Positions 1-6,610 of a stretch of 9,092 nt of DNA are shown one piece after another. The stretch lies in the NCBI GenBank assembly GCA_036745875.1, contig DAIOFH010000151.1, positions 1-9,092 on the forward strand, in the 5' to 3' direction. Positions within the stretch are counted from its first letter, which is position 1. Every line of letters starts with the position of its first letter. The notes below the pieces were generated by a model that saw nothing but the letters and a program-made list of their open reading frames with translations, ran no database searches and was not told where the DNA came from. The position numbers and the translations under genes are program-made. The stretch is from DAIOFH01 sp036745875 (GTDB lineage Bacteria > Planctomycetota > SZUA-567).

Positions 1-470
1 GGGATTGAATCCCGGCCCCTTTGACTGCAATATTCAACTTTTTTCAGCAATGTTGAAGGTCGCGGCCTCGGGTTCCGGGCAGTTCAATAAGAAGGAGTCC
101 AAGAAGAAGGCCGAGAAGGCTCGTGACAAAACCGGCCGAGCCGGTTGTGCCTGCCAAACCCTGAATTGTGGCCTTCGTGGTCATTGGATGAACTTTCCGG
201 GCGTAAGCGCCGCGAGCAAAACGCAAAAACATTATTTGAAGCAAATAACAATGCAGACTAAAATTAAAAAGTCAAGCTTTTTTTCAAAAATCCGGAACTT
301 TTTTTATTTGACAGACAGGTCGAAATCAACGTAAACCGGAATTTTGCAATAGGTTCACACAATTTCTTGACGGGAAAACATTAGGCTTTACACTTAGGAA
401 ATTATAGATTTCAAGAAATACTGTGATTACCGGGGACAATCGGGGAATAGCCCGGCTACAGGAGCGAACA
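1..470. other. Left-edge region without a confident gene
   Basis: No gene is convincing here. Bases 1-165 are GC-rich. The frame from base 2 stays open to 334 on the + strand and encodes a lysine-rich stretch (KKESKKKAEKARDK) at about 92-133. Another frame ends in TKPAEPVVPAKP with a stop at 162-164. Either could be the decayed or frameshifted tail of a gene lying to the left, but neither has a recognisable domain or a clear start. A perfect 7-bp inverted repeat (AACCGGC/GCCGGTT, 3-base loop) lies at 130-146, with no T-run after it on the + strand. From about 220 to 420 the sequence becomes AT-rich, as expected for a promoter region. Confidence 0.5.
367..394 (+). promoter_or_regulatory. Candidate sigma70 promoter for the nuclease-like gene
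   Basis: TTGACG at 367-372, a 16-base spacer, then TACACT at 389-394 (4 of 6 bases of the -10 consensus). It lies about 75 bases before the preferred start at 471. A second -35-like box, TTGACA at 308-313, has only a poor -10 partner near 332. The surroundings are AT-rich. The call rests on motif match only. Confidence 0.4.
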
Positions 471-1610
471 TTGAGCAAAATGTACACGGGAGCAGGACGC
501 CTGTTCCAGGAGGTATCTGCCCTTCCGATGGACGAGGAAGGGCTGCAGGATATGAAACGTCGTATAAAACTACACCCGCATTTTCTCGGCGAGCCGCTGG
601 TGGTGGTCGCCGAATCGGACGATTTTCCGGGAGTCACGGAACACGGCGACGATACTCTGATAGCAATCGACTCCCTTGGGCGGTCCACCGCGATCACCAT
701 AGCAATCGGCACTGCCGACATCAAGGAGCAAATCGCGACCCTGCAGCTAGCCGCGCACGCCTCCTCCCTCAATCCGGACGAACTTGGCCGCATCTGCCGC
801 AACTTCGCCGACCGCCCGCAAAACGAACAGCTGCGCCGCCTCTGGACGGAAATGGATGTGGAAATGTCCGAGGATTCGGTGGAAATAGCCAGCCTTCTCG
901 CAGCCGCCTTCGAGCGCGACGCAGAGGACTTCTTTTCCCTGATCAACAACTCCCAAAGGATCATCATCGCGGCGGAAGGGTTTTCGTCGCGCCTGGTGAA
1001 CGTCATCCACTGGCTCAACTCGGGGGGCATCAATGCCTGCGGCCTCAGGTACCGCAAATACATCGTCGGCGGACAGGACGTTTTCGCGGTCGAGCAGGTA
1101 GTGCCGACCACGGACCCGGCAGTGGACGGGCCGGTGGCGAAACGCGCATCGCCGGACCTCGCCGAGCCTTGGCGGGTCAAGGGAAAGGTTTATCACACGG
1201 AGCGCATCAATCCGCGCATCGCGTCGACTCTCGAAGATCTTCTCTTGATAACCAAACCGTCGACATTTACAATCAACTGGAACAACAAATATTATTTTTG
1301 GATTCGCGGTTCCAGGAGAAACCTCCGTATCCGGACGTACAGTCGGGACCGGTTGGAAATAGGCTTTTACAACGCCGCGCCGGCGGCGGTGGCGGAATTT
1401 CTCGAACCATACGACCTGTCGGGGCTGGAAGTCGTTTCCATCGGCGGGTATTCGGACTCCCCGTTTGTGGTTATCGGGCCGGACACTCGCCTCGACGAAC
1501 GCTGGCACGCGTTGTTGAACGACTGGCTTTCCGGCGCGAACCCTGGCAAGACAACAATAACCAATACAGGTTCCTCCAGGCTGGATTCGTTGAACAACAG
1601 CCAGTTATGA
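471..1610 (+). CDS. PD-(D/E)XK nuclease-like protein with degenerate active site
   Basis: This resembles a widespread family of stand-alone proteins with a NucS/DUF91-like restriction-endonuclease fold. The family pattern is LGE-LLVIAEEF, then IDLLALD-x-x-G-R, then VVIELKR, then a helical region and a WLN segment. Here (numbering from the TTG at 471) I see LGEPLVVVAESDDF at about 39-52, TLIAIDSLGR at 62-71, ITIAIGT at 75-81, QRIIIAAEGFSS at 162-173 and VIHWLNSGGI at 178-187. The D, E and K expected of the active site align with T62, A78 and G80, so it is probably not a nuclease. The C-terminal 130 residues form a second, unidentified domain rich in aromatic and basic residues (YYFWIRGSRRN). 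The start is TTG 471 because AGGAG at 460-464 is 6 bases upstream; GTG 423 would add 16 residues but lacks a ribosome-binding site, and ATG 480 is also possible. Probably co-transcribed with the DJ-1 gene 56 bases downstream. Family fold is fairly sure; function is unknown. Confidence 0.75.
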   Translation: MSKMYTGAGRLFQEVSALPMDEEGLQDMKRRIKLHPHFLGEPLVVVAESDDFPGVTEHGDDTLIAIDSLGRSTAITIAIGTADIKEQIATLQLAAHASSLNPDELGRICRNFADRPQNEQLRRLWTEMDVEMSEDSVEIASLLAAAFERDAEDFFSLINNSQRIIIAAEGFSSRLVNVIHWLNSGGINACGLRYRKYIVGGQDVFAVEQVVPTTDPAVDGPVAKRASPDLAEPWRVKGKVYHTERINPRIASTLEDLLLITKPSTFTINWNNKYYFWIRGSRRNLRIRTYSRDRLEIGFYNAAPAAVAEFLEPYDLSGLEVVSIGGYSDSPFVVIGPDTRLDERWHALLNDWLSGANPGKTTITNTGSSRLDSLNNSQL

Positions 1611-1666
1611 AACAACGACGGTAACGGTCAATACATTGCCATACCACAAACAGAAAGGAAAAAACC

Positions 1667-2221
1667 ATGATTAAAAAGGCAGTTCTTTTCCTTGCCGATG
1701 GATTCGAAGAAATGGAAGCGCTCACGCCTGTCGATGTCCTGCGCCGGGCGGGCGTGGAAGTGACAGTGGCCGGCATCTCCGGCAAATCGGCAACGGGCGC
1801 CCATGGAGTTACAGTACAAGCAGATATTGCACTATCCGAATTAACTGGTAATTTTGACCTCTTGATCTTTCCCGGCGGCATGCCTGGTTCGAAAAATCTC
1901 GGCGAATCGGCAAAGGCCAAAGAGCTGGCGATAAAGCATGCAGGCGCCGGAAAACTGATCGCGGCCATCTGCGCCGCACCCGTTTTTACCCTTGGGGCTT
2001 GGGGAATTCTGGACGGGAAGACTGCGACCTGCTATCCTGGTATGGACAACTTGTTACCAGCGGGAGTGAAATTCTCGCCTGATCGGGTTGTGGTCGACGG
2101 CAACGTGATCACCAGCCGCGGTCCGGGAACCGCCACGGAGTTTTCACTGGCTTTGGTAGAAAAACTTGTAGACAAGGCCATGGTCCAGAGCTTGTCCAAT
2201 GATATGGTCGTCAAGCAATAA
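1667..2221 (+). CDS. DJ-1/YajL family protein (DJ-1/PfpI superfamily)
   Basis: The 184-residue length is typical of the DJ-1/YajL branch. Family members are cytoplasmic dimers credited with glyoxalase or protein-deglycase activity, chaperone activity and oxidative-stress protection; which applies here is not visible. The key residues are present: MEALTPVDVLRRAG near 16-29, with Glu17 matching human DJ-1 Glu18; FPGGMPG at 68-74; the nucleophile elbow AAICAAP with Cys102 matching DJ-1 Cys106; and SRGPGTATEFSLALVE at 150-165, a strong subfamily signature. A second cysteine (Cys122, in TCYPG) sits where E. coli YajL also has one, as I recall it. The start is ATG 1667, with AAAGGAA at 1654-1660. 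It follows the nuclease-like gene by 56 bases with no terminator seen, so an operon is likely. The old name thiJ for this family does not show a thiamine role, although thiS and thiG lie nearby. Confidence 0.92.
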   Translation: MIKKAVLFLADGFEEMEALTPVDVLRRAGVEVTVAGISGKSATGAHGVTVQADIALSELTGNFDLLIFPGGMPGSKNLGESAKAKELAIKHAGAGKLIAAICAAPVFTLGAWGILDGKTATCYPGMDNLLPAGVKFSPDRVVVDGNVITSRGPGTATEFSLALVEKLVDKAMVQSLSNDMVVKQ

Positions 2222-2569
2222 TGGCGAATCGAATTGACGTCGGCGATTTGGGGGGAACAATCACCCACGAAACAATCAAGTAGCTGTGCCAGCGTGGATT
2301 GGACAGATTGGAATAAAAGTCTATTGCCAAAAATGGTATAAATACAGGCTCGTTTTAAAAATTATATCTATTCCGCTTTACATCCACAGTTTAGAACAAA
2401 TTTCGGCTTGACATTATTTTAAAGTTGTTTATTATCTACTTGTTGGCACAAAAATTTATCTCTCTTATTTGTTTGCTTTTGCATAAACATTTGTCATTGT
2501 CTTTTTTACACTCTTTTAGCGGGAAGGATGGGATTCAGACTTATGGATACCGATAAAGGGGAAGGTGCT
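2222..2569. other. AT-rich intergenic and leader region before the HU-like gene
   Basis: No gene is supported here. The left part (2222-2340) is of mixed composition and contains a 20-codon reading frame overlapping the DJ-1 stop, which I do not call. The right part is very AT-rich and carries the promoter at 2408-2435. The leader is T-rich (2450-2518). I found no clear terminator for the DJ-1 gene. Confidence 0.6.
2408..2435 (+). promoter_or_regulatory. Strong sigma70-type promoter for the HU-like/thiS unit
   Basis: TTGACA at 2408-2413 matches the -35 consensus perfectly. After a 16-base spacer, TATTAT at 2430-2435 matches the -10 box in 5 of 6 bases. Transcription would begin near 2442, leaving a leader of about 125 bases before GTG 2570. 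This is the best promoter match in the window and fits an abundant nucleoid protein. Confidence 0.65.
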
Positions 2570-2887
2570 GTGACCAAGAACGATATGGTTCTGAAAATAG
2601 CCCGCGATATGAATATGCATCAGACCGATATCAAGCGCATCGTGCAAATGACGCTCGACGGTATAACCGAAGTCCTGGCTACCAAGGGCAGATTCGAACT
2701 GCGCAACTTTGGCGTGTTTGAAGTCAAAACCCGCAAACCGAGGAAAGCCCGCAATCCGCGCACAGGCGAAGAAGTCATGGTGCCGGAACGCAAATCCGTC
2801 ACATTCAAAGGCGGCAAGTTTATGGAAGACCGCGTCAATGGTCTTGTCGGCCCCGCCGCCAACCCCGAAGGCGCGGAAGAGAAATAG
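2570..2887 (+). CDS. HU/IHF-family DNA-binding protein
   Basis: A small histone-like protein of 105 residues that would bind and bend DNA as a dimer in the nucleoid. From GTG 2570 it begins MTKNDMVLKIARDM, the usual HU N-terminus of two helices, followed by the beta-sheet core GRFELRNFGVFEVK (40-53). The DNA-gripping arm RKPRKARNPRTGEEVMVPERK (55-75) contains the RNP motif with the intercalating proline (Pro63). VTFKGGKFMEDRVN closes the fold. A 15-residue tail rich in G, A, P and E follows; most HU proteins end earlier. The start is GTG 2570 because AAGGGG at 2556-2561 is well spaced and it matches the family's N-terminus. ATG 2528 would add 14 residues but its GGAAGG sits too close. The next gene, thiS, starts 7 bases after the stop. 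Confidence 0.93.
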   Translation: MTKNDMVLKIARDMNMHQTDIKRIVQMTLDGITEVLATKGRFELRNFGVFEVKTRKPRKARNPRTGEEVMVPERKSVTFKGGKFMEDRVNGLVGPAANPEGAEEK

Positions 2888-2894
2888 CCATCTC

Positions 2895-3122
2895 ATGAGC
2901 ACTGCCAACGAAAAAACACTGCAGGTAAATGGAAACACGGTCAGGTATGCCGCCAACTCCTTTCCCGTAAGCGCATTGGAACTGGTGAACAATCTGAAGT
3001 TGACGCCTGAAAAAGTGGTTATGGAATTGAACGGCGCAATCATCAAAAACGCCAACCTTGCCTCCCAGCAGCTACAGGATGGCGACAAGATCGAACTGGT
3101 GAGCTTTGTCGGCGGCGGCTGA
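2895..3122 (+). CDS. thiS: Sulfur carrier protein ThiS
   Basis: This is a 75-residue beta-grasp protein. In thiamine synthesis the C-terminal glycine of ThiS is adenylated and converted to a thiocarboxylate, which gives its sulfur to ThiG. Visible family marks are the beta-hairpin start KTLQVNGNTVRY (7-18), the helix SALELVNNLKL (26-36), VVMELNGAIIKN (41-52), the L-x-DGDKIELVSFVGGG end (60-75) and the terminal di-glycine. The start is ATG 2895; the nearest purine-rich stretch, GGAAGAG around 2876, is somewhat far, so translation may be coupled to the HU-like gene 7 bases upstream. A terminator follows at 3187-3213, so thiG is not in the same unit. A few other sulfur carriers share this fold, but the nearby thiG favours ThiS. 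Confidence 0.88.
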   Translation: MSTANEKTLQVNGNTVRYAANSFPVSALELVNNLKLTPEKVVMELNGAIIKNANLASQQLQDGDKIELVSFVGGG

Positions 3123-3186
3123 TAGGTGACGACAGCCTTTCTACCACACCGGACAAAAGCGTCTGTTACACATCTTGGAACGCTTC

Positions 3187-3213
3187 ACCCGTGGGGATGA
3201 CTCACGGGTTTTT
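3187..3213 (+). terminator. Rho-independent terminator after thiS
   Basis: The left arm ACCCGTGGG (3187-3195) pairs with CTCACGGGT (3201-3209): 9 pairs including one G-T, with a 5-base loop. T-run 3209-3213 follows directly. It sits 65 bases after the thiS stop and separates thiS from thiG. Confidence 0.8.
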
Positions 3214-3300
3214 GCATGGTTGGTTTAAAAATGCCCCGAAGCTTTGCACAATAGCACCATCCAGACAGATGCACACTAGGAAAAGCGCCTACATTCATGT

Positions 3301-3355
3301 ATACTGTTCCCTTGCCTGAAACGACAGTATTGTTCTGCCCAAGTCAGGGTGGGCA
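3301..3355 (+). promoter_or_regulatory. Two adjacent hairpins in the thiG leader
   Basis: Hairpin one is ATACTGT (3301-3307) with ACAGTAT (3324-3330), extendable by a G-T pair. Hairpin two is TGCCCA (3336-3341) with TGGGCA (3350-3355). Neither has a T-run, so they are not simple terminators. They lie 80-135 bases before the thiG start and could be part of a leader RNA control element, or chance. Confidence 0.3.
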
Positions 3356-3435
3356 ATCGGGATAATCATGGCGTTTCGCATTAACACGATTCACAACGGA
3401 TTCTCAACAACCGGAGCACGAAAGGTCCACGCATC

Positions 3436-4209
3436 ATGAAAAAGGGTAAACTCGTCATCGCAGGCAGGGAGTTCAATTCCCGGCTTTTTGTCGGCACCGG
3501 CAAATTCTCCAGTACTGAAGCCATGCGCCAGGCTATAGTTGCGTCAGGTACGGAAATGGTGACTGTCGCCTTGCGCCGCGTCGACATCGCCAATCCCGCC
3601 GACGACGTCATTGCCTCGATTGACAGGTCCAGGATACAACTCCTCCCCAACACCTCAGGCGCCAGAGACGCGGACGAAGCGGTGCGGGTCGCCCGGCTTG
3701 CCCGCGAAGCCTCCGGAGTGAATTGGCTCAAACTCGAAGTCACCCCCGATCCGTATTATCTCCTTCCCGATCCGGTGGAAACATTCAAAGCCGCCGAAAT
3801 CCTGGTAAAAGAGGGGTTTGTCGTGCTGCCCTACGTCAACGCCGATCCCCTTCTCTGCCGCCGCCTGCAGGAGGTCGGCTGCGCCACAGTCATGCCCCTC
3901 GGCAGCCCCATTGGCACCAACCGCGGCATCACCACCAGGGCGAACCTGGAAATAATCATTGAACAGGCAACCGTGCCCGTCGTCGTCGACGCCGGGCTCG
4001 GCCTGCCGTCCCATGCCGCCGACGCACTGGAGATGGGCGCGGACGCCGTCCTCGTCAACACCGCCCTCGCCGTCGCCAAGGATCCGGCAGGCATGGGAAA
4101 AGCGTTCAAGCTGGCGGTGGAGGCGGCCACGCTAGCCGTCGAATCGGGACCGGGCGAAACGCGTACGCATGCGGAGGCGTCAAGCCCGTTGACTGGATTC
4201 CTGCGATAG
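3436..4209 (+). CDS. thiG: Thiazole synthase ThiG
   Basis: ThiG condenses 1-deoxy-D-xylulose 5-phosphate, dehydroglycine and sulfur from ThiS thiocarboxylate into the thiazole phosphate of thiamine. The protein is a cytoplasmic TIM barrel; 257 residues is the usual length. Visible marks are LVIAGREFNSRLFVGTGKF (6-24), LLPNTSGARDADEAVRVARLARE (69-91), WLKLEV with Lys99 as the Schiff-base lysine, the phosphate-binding MPLGSPIGTNRG (153-164) and VVDAGLGLPSHAADALEMG with VLVNTALA (183-213). Many ThiG proteins have GSGLG or GSGKG where this one has GTNRG, a variant I believe occurs in several anaerobe lineages. The start is ATG 3436 with GAAAGG at 3419-3424. Its partner thiS lies upstream beyond a terminator, and the dehydratase gene follows after 58 bases with no terminator between. 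Confidence 0.96.
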   Translation: MKKGKLVIAGREFNSRLFVGTGKFSSTEAMRQAIVASGTEMVTVALRRVDIANPADDVIASIDRSRIQLLPNTSGARDADEAVRVARLAREASGVNWLKLEVTPDPYYLLPDPVETFKAAEILVKEGFVVLPYVNADPLLCRRLQEVGCATVMPLGSPIGTNRGITTRANLEIIIEQATVPVVVDAGLGLPSHAADALEMGADAVLVNTALAVAKDPAGMGKAFKLAVEAATLAVESGPGETRTHAEASSPLTGFLR

Positions 4210-4267
4210 GACTTACTCAAGACTGACCTATTTAACCACAGAGAACGGGCTAGCAGGACGATACTGC

Positions 4268-6178
4268 ATGTACGACCTCATCAGCAAACCGGCGCGACTT
4301 TTTACAAACCGCTATTTCAGGATAGCGTTTCTTATGATAGCCGACGCCGCTATCACGACCGCAGCCTTGCTGATCGCCTTCTGGCTCCGTTTCGACTTTA
4401 CGGAAGGCATACGGGAAATAACCTCCTATGCCTACCGCTTCGACATGCTCCCCTGGCTTATCGCCATCCGCTGGCTGTGCGGCTGGGCTGCCAATACCTA
4501 CCGCTGGTCCTATAGCCATTCGAGCATCCAGGAAGGCATGCATCTGGTCTATGCGGTTGCCGTAGGGACGGTCCTTTTCGTCCTCGTCGGGCATTTCCTG
4601 AACGTGTTCCCATCGCCGCCGCCGCGCTCCGTCTACGCCATGGAAACGGCGATGACCTTGTCGGGGATGGCTTTTATCCGTTTTTTCCCAAAATACGCCT
4701 TCCTCCTCTACAGGACATACGCCTCCGACAACAAGGATGTAGAGGCTGGCAGGCCGACCCTGATCTTCGGCGCGGGCGGCAATGCCGACCTGCTGGCGCG
4801 AGAATTGGTGAGAACCACCGGCCACGGCTACGACTTGGTCGGCTTTATCGACGACGACAGCGGCAAATGGGGAGCCAGGATTCACGGGCGCAAGGTGTTC
4901 GGCGGCATGAACAACCTCGCCGACATTATCAAACAGCACGGCATCAAGGAAATCCTTGTCGCCATACCGGATTTTTCCGGACGCCCGCTGCGCCGCCTCG
5001 TCGATATTTGCGAACCGGACAACATTAAATTCAAAATAGTGCCGTCCTTTCCCTCCGTTTTCGATTCGGGCAACATCAAGCAAATCCTGGAGGATATCGA
5101 CCCGGAAGCGCTTCTGGACAGAAAGCTGGTCGAGTGCGACAACGCCAGGGTCCACCGCCTCCTGACCGGTAAATCCGTTCTGGTCACGGGAGCGGCCGGT
5201 TCCATCGGGTCGGAGCTATGCCGCCAAACGGCGAAGCAGGGAATCAACGAACTTGTCCTTTTCGACCTGAACGAAAACGAGCTGTACTTCCTCGCCGCCG
5301 AATTGCACGAACAGTTCCCGGACATGGAAGTGCGGCTAGAGATCGGCTCGGTGCGGGACAGACTCAGGGTCGACAGCATCATGCGCCAATACCGGCCGGA
5401 ACTGGTATTCCACGCCGCCGCGCACAAACATGTGCCCCTGATGGAGAATTCGCCCTGCGAAGCGTTGAAAAACAACGTCCTCGGCACCTACGACGTCTGT
5501 CGGAGCTCCCTTGAACACGGCATCGAGTCCTTTACCCTCGTATCCACGGACAAGGCGGTCGCGAGCGCAAACATCATGGGCGCGTCCAAGTCGCTCGCCG
5601 AGTTCATCGTCAGGGAAATAGCCAAGACCGGCGCGATGCGCTGCGCCAGCGTCCGGTTCGGAAATGTCCTCGGGTCAAACGGCAGCCTTTTGCAGATCAT
5701 CAGGAAACAGATCACCCATGGCGGTCCCGTCACCATCACCCACAAGGACATGACCCGCTATTTCATGGCAATCCCGGAGGCGGTGACGCTGATTTTGATG
5801 GCTACGGCGCTGGAGGAAGGCGACACCTACATCCTCGACATGGGCGATCCAATCAGCATAGACCGCCTGGTGCGCCAGGTGGTGGCGCTTTCCGGCCTGA
5901 CTCCTGAAAAAGACATCTCGGTCCGCTACACCAGGCCAAGGCCTGGCGAAAAGCTGTATGAAGAGCTCTCCACCGGCGACGAAATTCTTTCCCCCGCCAC
6001 CTTCCCCCGCATAAGCGTGGTGACAGGCAGGAAAAGCCTGGACAACCGCGACCTCAGCGCCATGCTTGCGGACGCGCGCGAAGTGGCTGCCAAAAACGAC
6101 AACGAGGCTGCCCGCGCCTTTTTCATGCGATGGGTTCCCGATTATACGCCTGAGCAGGACCTTCCCGAAAACAAATAA
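4268..6178 (+). CDS. Membrane nucleotide-sugar 4,6-dehydratase (CapD/PglF/WbpM type)
   Basis: Members of this family convert UDP-GlcNAc to a 4-keto-6-deoxy sugar, an early step toward bacillosamine, QuiNAc or FucNAc in surface glycans. The N-terminus has about four membrane segments (near 17-40, 59-76, 93-113 and 122-147). A first nucleotide-binding-like domain starts at TLIFGAGGNA (164-173). The catalytic short-chain dehydrogenase domain starts at VLVTGAAGSIGSEL (304-317). Catalytic motifs are STDKA (426-430, Asp428 and Lys429) and NIMGASK (435-441), where methionine takes the place of the usual tyrosine, as in WbpM and PglF. VRFGNVLGSNGS (462-473), MTRYFM (495-500) and RPRPGEKLYEEL (556-567) complete the signature. 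At 636 residues it is full length. The start is ATG 4268, with AGGA at 4255-4258. No glycosyltransferase or aminotransferase partner is in the window, so the product sugar is not determined. Confidence 0.93.
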   Translation: MYDLISKPARLFTNRYFRIAFLMIADAAITTAALLIAFWLRFDFTEGIREITSYAYRFDMLPWLIAIRWLCGWAANTYRWSYSHSSIQEGMHLVYAVAVGTVLFVLVGHFLNVFPSPPPRSVYAMETAMTLSGMAFIRFFPKYAFLLYRTYASDNKDVEAGRPTLIFGAGGNADLLARELVRTTGHGYDLVGFIDDDSGKWGARIHGRKVFGGMNNLADIIKQHGIKEILVAIPDFSGRPLRRLVDICEPDNIKFKIVPSFPSVFDSGNIKQILEDIDPEALLDRKLVECDNARVHRLLTGKSVLVTGAAGSIGSELCRQTAKQGINELVLFDLNENELYFLAAELHEQFPDMEVRLEIGSVRDRLRVDSIMRQYRPELVFHAAAHKHVPLMENSPCEALKNNVLGTYDVCRSSLEHGIESFTLVSTDKAVASANIMGASKSLAEFIVREIAKTGAMRCASVRFGNVLGSNGSLLQIIRKQITHGGPVTITHKDMTRYFMAIPEAVTLILMATALEEGDTYILDMGDPISIDRLVRQVVALSGLTPEKDISVRYTRPRPGEKLYEELSTGDEILSPATFPRISVVTGRKSLDNRDLSAMLADAREVAAKNDNEAARAFFMRWVPDYTPEQDLPENK

Positions 6179-6325
6179 TACCGATTTCAAAATGGTTATT
6201 TCCGGTAACGGTTAGACGCTGGAAGGAGCGTAAAGGTGATTTTTTCCGGTGGTTTGGAAAAAACGCTTGAAAGCGACTTGAGGCGACTAACCGTTATACC
6301 GGAAAAATTCATTTGGGATTGGTAT
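6178..6325 (+). repeat. 148-base folded inverted-repeat element (MITE-like or structured RNA)
   Basis: The arms 6178-6215 and 6287-6325 are imperfect inverted repeats. Paired by hand they give 31 Watson-Crick and 4 G-U pairs, 2 mismatches and two small bulges. The outermost pairs are ATACC/GGTAT and the innermost AACGGTTAG/CTAACCGTT. The 71 bases inside hold three hairpins: ACGCT/AGCGT (6216-6231), TTTTTTCC/GGAAAAAA (6240-6263) and CGCT/AGCG (6264-6275). The motif TTTCCGGT occurs three times, twice on + and once inverted. The element begins on the last base of the dehydratase stop codon. TA dinucleotides at 6179-6180 and 6323-6324 could be a target duplication, but they also belong to the palindrome. 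There is no transposase and no T-run after the outer stem. Confidence 0.8.
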
Positions 6326-6385
6326 AAGTGACGGTTTTATCCTCCATGGTGAACATTGAAACGGGGATCGAACAGGAATCCAGTA

Positions 6386-6416
6386 GGAAAACGCTGCGCG
6401 GCACGCAACGTTTTCC
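6386..6416. promoter_or_regulatory. Perfect 8-bp palindromic arms with nested stem; operator or hairpin candidate
   Basis: GGAAAACG (6386-6393) and CGTTTTCC (6409-6416) are perfect inverted repeats. Inside, TGCG (6395-6398) pairs with CGCA (6404-6407) around a 5-base loop. There is no T-run after it, so a terminator is unlikely. It lies about 120 bases upstream of the ROK promoter. AAAACG/CGTTTT half-sites resemble those bound by sugar-responsive repressors, but the wide spacing also fits an RNA hairpin. Confidence 0.5.
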
Positions 6417-6534
6417 ATTGTGCATAGCTTTATAGCAAACCAAAATTAGGGGTTACTTCGTCCTCCGTGGCACATCTACTCTTTCTAAAGAACCGCTTCC
6501 CCTTACACCAGACGGATAAAGACAATACAAAAAC

Positions 6535-6563
6535 TTGACTTTAATTGCTCCAGTGGATATATC
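6535..6563 (+). promoter_or_regulatory. Candidate promoter for the ROK regulator
   Basis: TTGACT at 6535-6540 (5 of 6), a 17-base spacer, then TATATC at 6558-6563 (4 of 6). Transcription would start near 6570, giving a leader of about 40 bases before ATG 6611. This also argues against an upstream TTG start at 6545, which would fall inside the promoter. Confidence 0.5.
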
Positions 6564-6610
6564 AAATAGGACGCTATTCTTTATCCTTCCCGTTTCCTGC
6601 TGGAGCAGTC

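Larger units (their letters stand above)
3123..3435. other. Gap between thiS and thiG
   Basis: No gene is seen here. It holds the terminator at 3187-3213 and, further right, two short hairpins in the thiG leader. I looked for the conserved TPP-riboswitch blocks (CTGAGA-like and ACC-CTTGAACCTGAT-like) and did not find them. A possible -10 box, TATACT at 3300-3305, has no good -35 partner. Confidence 0.55.
6326..6610. other. Intergenic region before the ROK gene
   Basis: No gene is supported here. It contains a compact hairpin (6386-6416) and a promoter candidate (6535-6563). A 29-codon ATG frame from 6346 spans the hairpin but has no ribosome-binding site. Confidence 0.5.

Noticed and set aside
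1..23. GGGATTGAATCCC at the edge looks like a tRNA T-arm.
   Set aside because: The loop lacks the invariant TTC, only the 3' end would be present, and the following bases do not give a convincing acceptor end.
326..1180. A 284-codon open frame on the - strand.
   Set aside because: It overlaps the nuclease-like gene, is rich in serine and arginine, and shows no domain; it is an antisense shadow.
2221..2283. A 20-codon frame (MANRIDVGDLGG...) whose ATG overlaps the DJ-1 stop codon.
   Set aside because: It is very short, has no ribosome-binding site of its own and no recognisable feature; a TAATG overlap arises easily by chance.
1667..4209. A thiamine gene cluster thiJ-thiS-thiG.
   Set aside because: The DJ-1 family name thiJ is historical and does not show a role in thiamine synthesis; promoters and a terminator divide the genes into separate units.
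4250..5155. A 301-codon open frame on the - strand.
   Set aside because: It lies wholly opposite the dehydratase gene, whose motifs are certain; the frame is a by-product of GC-rich codon use.
6346..6435. A 29-codon frame MVNIETGIEQ... upstream of the ROK gene.
   Set aside because: There is no ribosome-binding site, and it spans the palindrome at 6386-6416, which explains the sequence better.
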